In this document: piece after piece, positions 51,455 to 62,870 of the stretch
Layout: every line of letters starts with the position of its first letter
How positions within the stretch are numbered: the stretch's first letter is position 1
Assembly: GCA_016169945.1 (NCBI GenBank)
Contig: JADLSH010000369.1
Span: 4,092,001 to 4,156,000, forward strand
Origin: Trachythela sp. YZ-2020
Taxonomy: Eukaryota; Cnidaria; Anthozoa; Malacalcyonacea; Clavulariidae
Direction of reading: 5' to 3'
DNA length: 64,000 bases
Notes under the pieces: model-generated
What the model was told of the DNA's origin: nothing
Database searches by the model: none
Seen by the model: only the letters and a program-made list of their open reading frames with translations
Program-made: the position numbers and the translations under genes

Positions 51455-54400
51455 TTAGACTCCCCACTGCCCAGCGAAAACTATGCAATATCAAACAAGA
51501 AGAGGTTGAGTTACAGCTCCGTTCATTAAGATTCGTCTCCAAGGCTTCTACTTGGATGCTTTACTGGCGGTCAGCCATGGTGGTCAGGCTCGGTCTGCTC
51601 CTTGTAATTTTATTTGTATTCACTGTCTTTCTTTCCGAAGTGAGCATAGAATTGCCTGAAAATGTTACAGAGATTGAGCACAAGAAAGTGGGCTTTGGAA
51701 ATTGGCATTATTTTTATACGAAAGTCGATCTATTTACGAATTGCTTTCGTTACTATTTGCCGCCAAGCTTTCGCAATCGTAAGGTACATTTGACAAGGAA
51801 AGATGGCTTTTATCCTGTTCAATCGTTGATGGGGAAGTGGACAAAGCATGGATATATCTGTCTGGTTATTATCGGTCATGATCCTCCTAAAGATCTCACC
51901 ATTTATTTGGATATTGCAAAAAATCCTGGCCCATTTTCCCTGGCATTTGGTATACAAAGCCGAGAGTCATTCAACCACACCGAAGGTGTAAATTTGCATT
52001 TTGTTCAGCAATAACAACTACATCAACATCAACATTTGCCAGGAGTGCAATCAAATTTCTCTTTATTAAGCAACTGCTACAGGACTGATTGGCAAAACCT
52101 TGGTCAAAGAATTAATACTCGTATAACAAGATCTCGAAACAAAAAGCCTAACACACGTACTCGGAATATTGAGAATTGTATTCAAATTGATATAGATTTG
52201 AAATACCCCTCCAATAACCAGAGTCGTATTCAAATGGAGCATAGTGGTCAACGCAAACAAATTAGTATAGCTCACCTTAATGCAGAATCCTTGAGAAATA
52301 GAATTCACTTCACTGAAATTAAGAAACTATCTCTCGAAAAAGACTATGATATTTTATCATTTTCTGAGACGTGGTTTAATACAACTGTTACAAATACTAG
52401 TGTGAGCCTTGAAGGCTATAATATTTTCCGACTAGACCGCATACGGAAAAAAGGGGGCGGTGTTTGTGCTTATGTTAAAGCTAGTCTGAAAGTGAAGGTT
52501 CTTAAAGATTTAACGGGATCTTCGAACTCAGGCTTGCATCAGTTGTGGCTTCAGATACAGCATCTACATCTTAAAACTTTTATTCTTTGTGTTGTTTACC
52601 GACCCCCCGATTGTGCTATTTCTTGTTTGGCTGATGATTTGATGCCTAACTACATCCAGGGCCTTACTCTAAACAAACCCATTATACTAGTTGGTGATTT
52701 GAACTGTGATCTATTGTCGGTCAATTCTCCAGGAAATACCTTACGATCCTTTTGTACAGCGGTGAATGCGACGCAACTAATTAAACATCCAACTAGAGTC
52801 ACTCGATTGTCTTGTACATTAATTGACATTGTTTTAACGTCAGACTCCACTCTTGTTAAAGCTAGTGGTGTACTGGAAACGACTATCAGTGATCATTTCC
52901 TGGTCTATGCTGTACTGGACTTGAAAATGCCCAAATCTAGAGCGTGCTATGTTACTACTCGCAGTTATAAGAATTATAATGCAGCTCAGTTTTCGGTCGA
53001 TGTTTCACGCATTCCCTGGAACACTATAGACCTCCTAGACTCTCTAGATGCGAAAGTTGATCACCTTTTTCAAGCTTGTCTTACAGATTATGCTCCTATC
53101 AGGACAACCAAAGTTAAGCATAGATCAATTCCTTTCATCAATCATGACATTAGAAAATTAATTGTCACCAGAAACAACTTACATAAGATTGCCCGTCAAA
53201 CTGGCTCTGTTAGAGACTGGAATGTTTTCAAACAACAAAGGTACAAAGTAAAGCTTGCCCTTAAGAATGCAGAAGTGGAATATTACAATGAACAGATTCT
53301 GTCTAATAATAACAATAGTGCGTCATTATGGAAAACGATACGGGGTGCCTTACCGACCAAATTACACCATAATCTGGAATATACCAAAGAAACGTCGGTT
53401 TTAGCGGAAGAATTTAATCGGTACTTCATCTCAGTGGGAGGAAAGGCTTCAATTGCTTCAGAAAAATTGGCGGAAACTTATGGCCTAAATACTGCTCACA
53501 GGATACCCAGTTGTAGTACCATCAATATCCCTTGTGGCGATCCTTTTGAATTTCGACCTGTGACCTGTTTAGAGGTTACAAAGGTGATTATGGAAATGCC
53601 CAACAACAAAGCTCCAGGGTATGACAAAGTGTCCGTCTCGGTCATCAAGGACTGTCTGCCCCATTTATTACCAATTATCACCAGCATCATAAACCAGTCC
53701 TTTGCTTCGTCAGTTTTCCCGTGTGCATGGAAAAAGGCAGAGGTTGTACCTCATTTAAAGGAAGGTGATTATGAGGTACCTGATGATAACAGACCGATCT
53801 CGCTCCTCCCTGTACTGTCCAAAGTGATTGATAAGCTTGCACTACAACAGTATACATGTTTTCTGTCGGAGAAGAATTGTCTCACCAAACACCAAAGTGG
53901 TAATAAGAGGTACCACTCCACCGAGACTCTTGGCTTCCTGGTTGCAGACCATCTTTTTAATGCAATTGATGATAAGAAAGTAACAGCCATGGTACTCATT
54001 GACTTGAGTAAGGCGTTTGACAGTATATGCCACTCTACCCTGCTGAAGAAGTTACATATGTTGGGAACATCCCATAGTGCACTTAATTGGTTCAAGAGTT
54101 ACCTTACAAATAGGGAGCAAACCACTCGAATAGGATCTACGGTTTCCACAACGCTTGTAGTAACGCACGGCGTCCCTCAAGACTCGATACTCGGACCTAT
54201 GCTTTTCAACCTCTATATGAACGACTTACCAGAAGTCGTTCAAAACAGCTTGGCAGAGTCCTTTGTTGATGACTCAAAGATCTTCCTATCGTTTTCAATC
54301 AATGATAAAGTAAACGCAGTTAGTCATATACTCACGATCTCTACAGAGTGGCAGAGTGGTGCTGCACAAATGATTTGCTCATAAACCCTGGCAAGACCAA

Positions 54401-55011
54401 GTTCATTGTATTTGGCACACGGCAGTTGCTGGGACGAATGGGGGACCTTACCATCTCTTTCCTTGGTAAAGAATTGTCTCCTTTACCATCATCCAAAGAT
54501 CTAGGAATTATTTTTGACAGATATTTATCGTTTAATGAGCATGTAGATCACCTGTCGTCATCTTTATTGGGCAATTTGTGCCAAATCAGTAGATTTAGCC
54601 ATCTGTTTACCAAAGAAGTTCTCCTTGTTATTTTGAACAGTTTGGTATTCAGCAAACTATTTTACTGCTCGACTGTTTGGTCGAGTACGTCCAAACAAAA
54701 TATCCATAAGCTCCAGCTTTTACAGAACTTTGCTGCAAGGATATTAACAGGTAAAAGGAAATACGATCATATCTCTGAATCCATCAAAGATCTAGGATGG
54801 TTGCCTATAAATGAAATGCTGCAGCCCAGAGATGTCACCATGGTTTATAGGCCTTTATAAATGCCTAAGCGGCCTTGCTCCAAATTACCTTCAGTCGAAG
54901 CTAGTAAAACGTTCTACCATTCAGCATTACAATACGAGACGAAAGAATGATATTAGTATTCCAACTAAAAGAACTACGACGGCACAGAGGTCCTTCTTTG
55001 ATAAGGCTTAA
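51403..55011 (+). pseudogene. LINE 2 main ORF: membrane segment, NPGP motif, endonuclease, reverse transcriptase
   Basis: One frame from 51403 to 54384, interrupted only by a TAA at 52012-52014. N-terminus: basic, then a transmembrane-like helix (MVVRLGLLLVILFVFTVFL, about residues 59-78) and DIAKNPGP (170-177). The endonuclease follows (ISIAHLNAESL, SFSETWFN, VVYRPPD, LVGDLNCD, SDHFLVYAV), then RT motifs (NNKAPGYDKVS, NRPISLLPVLSK, LIDLSKAFDSI, THGVPQDSILGPMLFNLYMN and FVDDSKIF in place of YADD). A frameshift near 54350-54380 and another near 54855 separate the C-terminal parts (SSKDLGIIFD, QNFAARILTG, GLAPNYLQ). Confidence 0.9.
51907..51933 (+). other. 2A-like motif in LINE 2
   Basis: The codons read LDIAKNPGP. 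It has D-I-x-x-N-P-G-P, but Ala stands in place of the conserved Glu of the 2A consensus. It lies between a membrane-type segment and the endonuclease, the same place as GDIQINPGP in the first LINE. Ribosome skipping would separate the two parts; the substitution makes activity doubtful. Confidence 0.55.
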
Positions 55012-55183
55012 CCATATGGAATAATGTACGAGAAGAGACAAAAAACTGCTCTAACGTTGTTAGTTTTAAACGTTCGTTTAGAAAATAATTGTGGTCTCGT
55101 TTAACTACTGTATAACTACTGTATTACTACTCTATCTTGTAAATTAGTATTGAAAATCCCTTTTGAGATATACTAATAAATAT

Positions 55184-55586
55184 TTGTATTGTATTGTATT
55201 GTATTGTATTGTATTGTATTGTATTGTATTGTATTGTATTGTATTGTATTGTATTGTATTGTATTGTATTGTATTGTATTGTATTGTATTGTATTGTATT
55301 GTATTGTATTGTATTGTATTGTATTGTATTGTATTGTATTATTGTATTGTATTGTATTGTATTGTATTTTATTGTATTGTATTGTATTGTATTGTATTTT
55401 ATTGTATTGTATTGTATTGTATTGTATTGTATTGTATTGTATTGTATTGTATTGTATTGTATTGTATTGTATTGTATTGTATTGTATTGTATTGTATTGT
55501 ATTGTACGTATTGTATTGTATTGTATTGTATTGTATTGTATTGTATTGTGCTGTGCTGTGCTGTGCTGTGCTGTGCTGTGCTGTGC
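55184..55586. repeat. (GTATT)n microsatellite with (GTGCT)n end
   Basis: About 70 copies of the pentamer GTATT (365 bp) with four irregular units, followed by seven or eight GTGCT units. It directly continues the 3' end of LINE 2 (ATACTAATAAATATTT). Open frames on both strands (Tyr-Cys-Ile-Val-Leu repeats) are artefacts. Confidence 0.97.
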
Positions 55587-55588
55587 TT

Positions 55589-55935
55589 AATGCGAAGAAA
55601 AATGTTGCTATCCAAAAAGCGAAGTTGGAAGAACAGCGAGGAAAAAGAAATGATCTGAGATACTCCAGAAAGTCTGTGGGAACTGTCATCTTCGTCTAGG
55701 TCACTCCCAAAAAAGTGCATATTAGAACAGTGTACAGACGTATTTACTTATGGGCAAGAAAAGCGTCATCCTAGTGGAGAAGTGAACAAACGGCGACTTG
55801 ATCAGGATATTTCAAGGCAAGAAAAGGTTCTTTCTGAAGCTGAAGAAGAACTTAACAGGCGAAAGTCAGCCTTTAAGACCGTGCAAAATCGAAAACTAAA
55901 TAAATTGAAAATAATCTTAAAATTGACTAACTAAA
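55589..55935 (+). pseudogene. Coiled-coil coding fragment, unrecognised
   Basis: After one stop (near 55657) the frame reads DTPESLWELSSSSRSLPKKC, ILEQCTDVFTYGQEKRHPSG, RQEKVLSEAEEELNRRKSAF and ends TVQNRKLNKLKIILKLTN at 55935. The Glu/Lys-rich part should form a coiled coil. Perhaps a transposon ORF upstream of the helicase fragment; no family recognised. Confidence 0.35.
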
Positions 55936-55984
55936 TGAGTGTGGAAACCTTAACTGGAACTTAGTTCGCAAACACACTCTGCCT

Positions 55985-56477
55985 ATCAAAACAGATTAGT
56001 GAAAATGTACCATGCAGGCACACCAAATTCTGTGAAAGAACATGTCATCAGTGACTTTGGGCATGAAGAAGGGCATATCATATCCGAATCTTAATTTCCA
56101 CTATTGCTTTCGGCATGGGTGTTAATTGCAAATGTGTCCGCCCGGTGATTCATTTTGGACCTTCCAAGAATGTGGAGTTCTATGTACAAGAAAGTGGACG
56201 TGCTGGTCGAGATGGAAAGTGTAGTAACTGTATTTTGCTCTATAATGGTTTGCTTTCCAGTTACTGCACACAAAGCATGAAGATATTTTTGAAAAATGAA
56301 AACCTTACATGTTTACGGTCAATGATTATGTCAGAATTTGACTGTAGTCCTACACTTGGAATACTTCATGAGTGTTGTGATATTTGTGCTGCAAAGTGTA
56401 AATGTGGAAATGCTGGATGTGGTACAATACCAATTATCATTGATGACATTGAATCATCAAAACCAGTGGAAAGTTAA
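55985..56477 (+). pseudogene. RecQ-like helicase fragment (C-terminal half)
   Basis: Reads [20 protein letters not shown]. After a 2-base insertion near 56085 it reads [36 protein letters not shown] (superfamily-2 motif VI) and a Cys-rich end [19 protein letters not shown]. RecQ helicases unwind DNA in 3'-5' direction. Motifs I-IV are absent, so it is a fragment. The Cys-rich tail differs from normal cellular RecQ zinc domains and resembles copies that travel with transposons; that last point is my inference. Confidence 0.75.
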
Positions 56478-56525
56478 TGTGCAGTGCGCAAGGGCGAAAA
56501 TCCATCTCAAAAAGTGGGGGGGGGG

Positions 56526-56588
56526 GTGGAGCCTGCTAATAGTTATGGAGCCCGCTAATAGTTATGGAGCCTGCTAATAGTTATGGAG
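56526..56588. repeat. Short tandem repeat GGAGCCTGCTAATAGTTAT, three copies
   Basis: Three 19-bp units after a run of 13 G. Non-coding. Confidence 0.9.
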
Positions 56589-56671
56589 GCATGTAACACG
56601 GTTAACGTTTTCAGGGCATTCCCCCATCATTTACAGACACCTCCCGACGGAAGCGTGACTTCGGTGAATTT

Positions 56672-57419
56672 ATGAATGTAGCGGATAACGCCTCAAAGGA
56701 AATGAATAACACCTTAAAGGAAAATAATGCCTCAAAGGATAACGCCTCAAAGGAAGAGAAAAAGAGACAGAAACAAAAGAAGAATAAAGAAAATAAGTTA
56801 ACGTCTCAGTTGGATAATCCTTCGTCTCGTGAGGAAGATAAAGACAAAGCTGGTTCTAACCCTAAAAGAAATTCAAACGACGTCGTGGGTCAACCATTAA
56901 CCAGGACTGATAAACAAAAGAAAGTTGTGGTGATTGCTGGTGATTCGTTAGTAAAGAATGTGGTTGGAGCATGCATGAGCAAAACTAATGCTGATCACTA
57001 CCACGTTGTGAAATCGTTCTCAGGCGCAACTGTTTCCGACATGGAAGATTTCATCAAACCTATTATCACCGGATAAAATTATCCTTCATGCCGGCACAAA
57101 TGACTTAAAAAATTCCACACCGAAAGTAATTGCTGATTCAATTGTAAATCTGACGACCCAAATAAAAGAGGATTCTCCTAATTCAATGGTAGGTGTATCC
57201 GCGTCGCTAGACAGAAATGATTGCCCGAAACTAGCCACCAAGGTTAAGCAAGTCAACTTTATTTTAGACAATTATTGTCATATGAACAAGATTCCTTTCC
57301 TTAGAAATGCAAATATAAACACTACTCACCTGAACAGTAGAGGTCTACATTTAAACAAACTAGGCAGTTTAACCCTTCAAAATAATTTTATTGAGTTTAC
57401 AAATAATTTAGATAATTGA
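56672..57419 (+). pseudogene. LINE ORF1 with SGNH esterase domain (third LINE)
   Basis: Starts MNVADNASKEMNNTLKEN with a Lys/Glu/Asn-rich N-terminus. The esterase follows: VVVIAGDSLVKNVVG (block I GDSL), FSGATVSDMEDFIKP and, after a one-base frameshift near 57068, KIILHAGTNDLK (GxND) and HLNSRGLHLNKLG (catalytic His block). It ends at 57417-57419. Esterase-bearing ORF1 proteins are known in CR1-type LINEs. All three catalytic residues seem present. Confidence 0.82.
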
Positions 57420-57499
57420 CATGATACCACTTCGTTTAGAGTTGCTAATTCAGTAAATAATATGCAATCTATGCAAACTATTTCTAATGGTCAAAACTT

Positions 57500-57930
57500 G
57501 CTCTTACCTAAGATGAGTGGTTTTAAACTTGCATCGCTTAATGTAACTAGCTAACCTTGAGGAGCTTAGAGTCTTTCTATCCAATAATACGATTGATGTT
57601 TTGGCTATTAACGAGACAAGGCTTGATTCTACGATTAGCGATAGCGAAATGCATATACATGGATACGAAATTGTTCGTCGTGATAGAGTTTTCAACGGTA
57701 GATTTGGCGGAGGTGTTTGTTTCTATATTCGTAGTTGCATTAATTTTTCGGTTCGGCAGATCTATCATTTGAACAATTGGAAAATTTGGGCATTTTAGTT
57801 AATAAACCTAAATCCAAGCCTTTTCTCATTACCACTTGGTATAGGCCACCAAATTCTCCCGTAGTAAAGTTCAATCACTTTGAAACACTTTTAGGTATAC
57901 TTGATTCCGAAAATCATCAGTTCATTTCAC
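57500..57930 (+). pseudogene. LINE ORF2 endonuclease fragment (third LINE)
   Basis: After a short gap behind the esterase ORF, the frame reads FKLASLNVTS, LAINETRLDS, GYEIVRRDRVFNGRFGGGVC and, after frame changes near 57550 and 57760, PKSKPFLITTWYRPPNSPV. It stops at about 57930 before the catalytic GDFN. The sequence TWYRPPNS is close to the fragment at 8.2 kb (TWYRAPNS), so both may be the same family. Confidence 0.8.
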
Positions 57931-58420
57931 TTACCCCCGCCACAACGCGATTTCAGCCATATTTTGCCGTTTTATTTGTTTTTTATCACCGAGCCTCCCA
58001 AATATTATCCACAAGTTGTACTTGAACATAATGATAGTTGACTAAAGAATAATCCAACCAAGTTTCGTTAGGTTTTGAAGTAGTACAGTGTATTTATCTT
58101 CGATATTGTAGAAGCGATGTTTTGCTCAATTATGGTACCAGTGCAATGTCTCGCCGCTTCTCTTCTCGATTTGTCACATATTTTCGTCTTCAAATGTATT
58201 TAGATTACAGTATCCAAAATTACTTGATTGTAGAAAAGTTCCAATCGAAAAACTGAACACATAACTGCCAATCCGTTGCAATAAACCACCCCAAGTATTT
58301 TATAAACTTTTGAAAGTCACGCGCAATCTTCACGAAAACACCGCGTGGGTTTCATAACAGGGGGTGGATTATTTTCACGAATACTTGAAACTATAATTTG
58401 AGGCATAGAAAACCTTTGAT
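57931..58420. other. No recognisable gene
   Basis: Unassigned AT-rich sequence between two LINE fragments. Confidence 0.5.
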
Positions 58421-59240
58421 ATTTTGGTGGCGAAGCTAGCGAAGAGCAGCAATTAAAAGACGAGAATCGTGATCTAAGTGAAAAGGTTTTGGCTCTATCC
58501 CTCATCGTATCAGACCTAAATTGGAAACTTAAGGACTACGAAAGTGAGCGCTTGAGCCTTGTAACAGCAATGAAATTACTTTATACGGATGCTAATTCGG
58601 AAATCCCTCGACAAAACCTCGGAACCCAATGGCAAACAAAGGAGGGGCATACACATAATGCAGCAAGTACAAGTCGATTGGAAGTATGTGGTTCGATTAA
58701 TGGCTTAGCCGATGATATACCAACAAGAAATCGTTATTCAGCACTTATCGTCAGTGACGAAAGCGAGCCAGAGGAAAAATTGAAGTAGAGCCACCACCAC
58801 CACCGGCACCGAAACAAAAAAAGCCAAGAAAGGTGAAAGAAGCTAATAATGATCGCGATAAAGCAACAGCTCGTTGATCAACGATAACGAAGAGCCAATC
58901 TGAGGAACACACAAAGGGCACACAGGAGAGACAAGTTGATAAAAACAACGGAACACGAAAACGACCGTTGCAATTCTTGGAGACTCTAATGATTAAACAC
59001 TTGGACAAACGAAGGTTGCAACACGGCGTCAACAAAAACATTAATATCAAAACATTTCCAGGCGCCAAAACTCATGATATGAAGCATTATACCAAACCAA
59101 CTTTGGCAACTAAGCCCGACGCTGTCATTATACATGTGGGAACCAACGATAACAAAAACGCCTGAAAAAGTAGCGGAATCAATGCTGGATCTTGGGAAAG
59201 ATATTAAGCAAGATTGTGGTAACGTAGAATTTAATAATTT
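58421..59240 (+). pseudogene. LINE ORF1 with coiled coil and SGNH esterase (fourth LINE)
   Basis: A coiled-coil region EEQQLKDENRDLSEKVLALS continues to a stop at 58786. After a Pro/Lys-rich linker in other frames come a GDSMIKHL-like first esterase block (58972), NINIKTFPGAKTHDMKHY, and AVIIHVGTNDNKN (GxND block), a stop at 59163, then VAESMLDLGKDIK in another frame. The C-terminal His block is missing. Distinct in sequence from the esterase at 56.9-57.4 kb. Confidence 0.72.
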
Positions 59241-59368
59241 ATTTGTGAGATTGGACCTAGACTCAGCGAAGACATACCACCAAATAATGATGACCCGTTG
59301 CAGTATTTGACTCCTAGTAAAAGTGAATTTTCTTTCAGAGTAATTTATGAAAGCGAACTAAATAAGGT
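59241..59368 (+). pseudogene. LINE reverse-transcriptase N-terminal fragment
   Basis: Frame with DIPPNNDDPLQYLTPSKSEF and SFRVIYESELNKV, typical of the linker just before the RT domain. Cut at 59369 by a MULE-like end. Confidence 0.55.
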
Positions 59369-60180
59369 CAGAGGAGGAATCGTCAGTATACCACAATGCA
59401 TTGCATCTCATTAATATTCACATTAGAAATTTTCCGATGATGACTCATGATGTGTGGTGAAAAATTACGGATTTAATTGAGAATTTTCTCTCAGAAAATC
59501 TGGTATTTTTTAAGGTATGTTTTTATATTTGTTTTATTTGTGCATCTTATTTCACGATTTTTTACTTAGGAACTTTATGCATCACGTTTTAGCTATGCAA
59601 TCACGCATTGTATTTACCCTTGTTTCGGGTCAGTGGACACGCTACAAAAGTGGCTTTCATATATGCAGGAGATAAATATATTTATCAATTTCAAAAGTAG
59701 AAAAAAGTCACAGAATCGAAGTCAGGAAGAGTTATTCTTTCTATTGGTCCTTTAAAACACGAATTAACTCCTAAAACCCCCTAAAAAATTTTCGCACCCA
59801 AAACTTCTAATTTTTTAATCTATTTTTTATAACTGTTTTATATGTGAATGTATTTCAACGATTTTTGACTTGTTTAGTTGATGTATCACGCTTTAGGTAT
59901 CCCAATCACGCATTATATTTACCATTGTGTTGGGTCAGTACGCAAGCCTCGAAAATGGCATGTAAACATGTAGGAGATTAAATGGGTAATTCAAGAGAAA
60001 ACTCAATGAAAATCACATCACTGAAATCAGGGAAAGTTTTCCTTTTTACTAATACCAAAAAACCCAAATTAACTCCTGAAATAAGCGAGATATTGCTGTT
60101 GGAATATCGGGTGTTTTTGGCTATGTTCTGTCGGTAATGGCGCCATGTGGCGGGAAGATGCCACATGATTGGGGCATTTT
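59369..60180 (+). mobile_element. Left part of a second MULE-like element
   Basis: Begins CAGAGGAGGAATCGTCA and stays alignable with 25396-25900 (ATACCACAATGCATTGCATC, then CACGCATTGTATTTA and GGGTCAG...CGC.ACAAAAGTG). The block with CACGC.TT.TATTTACC occurs twice here (59600 and 59910), so it was internally duplicated. No right end (CCTCCTCTG) is seen before 64000. Confidence 0.75.
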
Positions 60181-62629
60181 AAAATGGGTTCAAGTCAGAA
60201 GGCTGAAGGCTTTGGATGGTCTTTTATTCCATATTCATATAGCGCCACAAAAATAAACAACAAATTTGTAAGATTAACTCCACTGTCTTATTAGATATTA
60301 CTTTGTATATACATTTCCAAAATGACCATAAATTTCAGATTAAGCACTTACATTATTAATGGTTCAGAGTATAGGTGTAATAATCATTCATGATTGATCT
60401 TTAATAACTGAGCAAGTTTCAGTTTTTTCTTCGCCTTGGGAAATATGGCCAGGCAGGCCAGACCTTCCTCGAACTGCTTTTCTGAGTCAAGAAAAGTGAG
60501 ATTTCAGCTGTGTTTGGTTCCAAGTAAAAATACAGTGACATGCAGTGAATTTTTTCTCCATGTTCTAACTTTTATATTACATATTCTAGGGAAAGTGTCA
60601 ATGGGAATGACATGTTATGGTCAAGTTCATGGACTGAGTCTCATTTGCTGCACCACCTTTGGATGATTATGATACTATTAACATACTATGTAGTATACAA
60701 AATAGAGCCATTTCATAACAATCCTTAACTTTTTGTATAAATAGCATTGAACCCAATTTTAATAGGAAATAATATAGGAATATTTACATGGAGATAGAGA
60801 TACGGCTGACCCAGGTTCACAAACTGCTTTATCACTTGCCTGCTTTATGTACCTATTACAATCCTCAGTGTTGCAACAAGTCCAGTCATTGACTCAGAGT
60901 GCCATGCTCAATTGAAGCAATTGATTTAATTTAAGTAGAGTTGTTGACTCCCTTATTCAAACACCTTGAGTTGACTATGGGAAAAACCAATAAAACTAAA
61001 TACAACAATGATAATTTGTAAATAACTCTTTCAAGTTAGTGCAAATCTCAGGCAAATAGATCTAGAAATCTTTTGAGAAAATTAGATCTTACATAAATAC
61101 CACAATTTTTGAACAATATTATTCTTGGCTGGCAAAGCTAGTGAGATTGGCAGGCAAAGGTATCATCATCCATGTATTTTAGTTAGCATATTTATAATTT
61201 GAATAAAGTAGTTCTTTCAGAATGATATATTTGCTTCTGATGTAATTTTTAGATTTCAATTGCACCATTTTGTACTTTGATTATTTCTCTTTTGATAATA
61301 GATAAATAATTAAATAGTAACCTGTTATTATTGTATGTATATAATATATAGGTGCATTCATTAAGTGTGATAGTGCAGCATATGGTGGCCAAGTCTAAAA
61401 GGAAAGACCATTAGCCAAGACATTATTTGCCGCTCTCAAAAGGGTGAATACATTTTGACCACCATATGTAACACAATATAAGACACTTAATAGCTATATT
61501 GGATTGTAGTTTAAGGTTTAATTTTGTGTTCTATTGAAGTGAGATTTCATCTCCTGAGATGGAATTCCTTATCAGCTTTCCAATTTGTTAAAATAGAGGT
61601 TTAGTTTGGCTGGGGACGAGTTTGTCAAGTTAAGCAACCAAGGATGTTGATTAATCTGCATAAGAGTAATGACAGTAAACCAATTTCTCCATGCAACGTG
61701 AAGCATCGCATTGAAGGTGGTGGTGTGCCAGTCAAAGGTTTTGTAAGCAGGACAGCAATGGATGAACTTTAAGCATCTAGTTACAATATTAATATTGCAG
61801 TAGCCAGTAAGTCAGATTGCCATTAGGAACACATTTCTACGATATTTCTTTCTAAAAGTAAAAACAATTCTATCATTAACATACTTGGTAGAATACATTT
61901 ATCTATGTAACAACCTGAATATCACTCTCAATTTTGAAATACAATAATACAGTAGTGTAGTAGTTTAGTACAGTTGTATTTTAACCTTGGCATATAAAGT
62001 AATATTTTATCTGTGACTTTATTATATGCCTTATTCCCTTATTTACTGACATTTAACCAGTCCAAACACAGAAGATATCGTTTGTCTGATGATTGTAAAA
62101 GCAATTAGAAATTGCTGAAACAGAACATGACATACACCAACTGACCAACATATTCATACAATGTCAAATTATGTACTAAAATAAATTAAATAATGTGACA
62201 TGCCAGATGGGAAATTTTGTCTGTAATGTTTTATGACAAATAATTATTAATTGCAATTGAAAATAGAATCCAATATTACCAGTAAAAATTTAACTGCCTT
62301 ACCTTGAGAACAATACACGAAATGTGTTTAATATCATATTTTCTGGACTTTTATACGAAACGCCCGAATGAATCATGACTCTTCGAAAGCTTGAACCATT
62401 TAAATTCTACGCAAAATGGCTTGAAATTACCACTAAACGTCGTTTCACAGCGGACATGAACAATAAGAAGTCAATATGGTCCTAAAATCAAAGTTTTCTT
62501 GTGACAAAAGTTGGAAATTTCACCATAATGCGACTGCTGTTCGCTTCTGTGTTTATGTTTGCACCGCGATGGCCAACCGAAAAATGAGCGAGCGAGTTCC
62601 GGCGAATTGATAATATGTGACCTTCCATG
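60181..62629. other. No recognisable gene
   Basis: AT-rich. A 76-codon frame at 60436 with a hydrophobic end has no known relatives that I can name. It could be the interior of the MULE-like element or its flank. Confidence 0.5.
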
Positions 62630-62870
62630 GGAAAACATACCTTAACGCTTTTGAAAAACGTGCTAAAAATTCGTTCGTTATCCGTTCGTTAGGCGTTCAG
62701 GCGCTTCAGCGTTTCGTTAAAACGATTTTGGAGAACGTTCATAATTCCTAACGGCCCGTTGAAACGCATGGAAAAAAACGTATGAAAAATGTTTCAAAAC
62801 CGTTCAAACATTTGGATTTAGCGTTCGTTCGAACGATTGGATTTCGTTCGAGCGATATTGGTGTTTATAG
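62630..62870. repeat. CGTT/AACG-dense segment
   Basis: CGTT or AACG occurs about 25 times in 240 bp (AACGCTTTTGAAAAACG, TTCGTTCGTTATCCGTTCG, GCGTTCGTTCGAACG) without a fixed period. Non-coding. Confidence 0.6.

Larger units (their letters stand above)
50938..55586 (+). mobile_element. CR1/L2-like LINE 2 with pentanucleotide tail
   Basis: Plus-strand LINE; the 5' limit is uncertain (between 50.9 and 51.2 kb). Order: PB1-like ORF (51218), a long ORF with membrane segment, NPGP motif, endonuclease and reverse transcriptase (51403-55011), a short 3' end, then a (GTATT)n tail. A tail of short tandem repeats in place of poly(A) fits the CR1/L2/Daphne group. No target duplication was identified. 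Confidence 0.8.

Noticed and set aside
55127..55720. ORFs of up to 197 codons on both strands
   Set aside because: Translations of the (GTATT)n microsatellite; a stop-free pentamer gives open frames everywhere.
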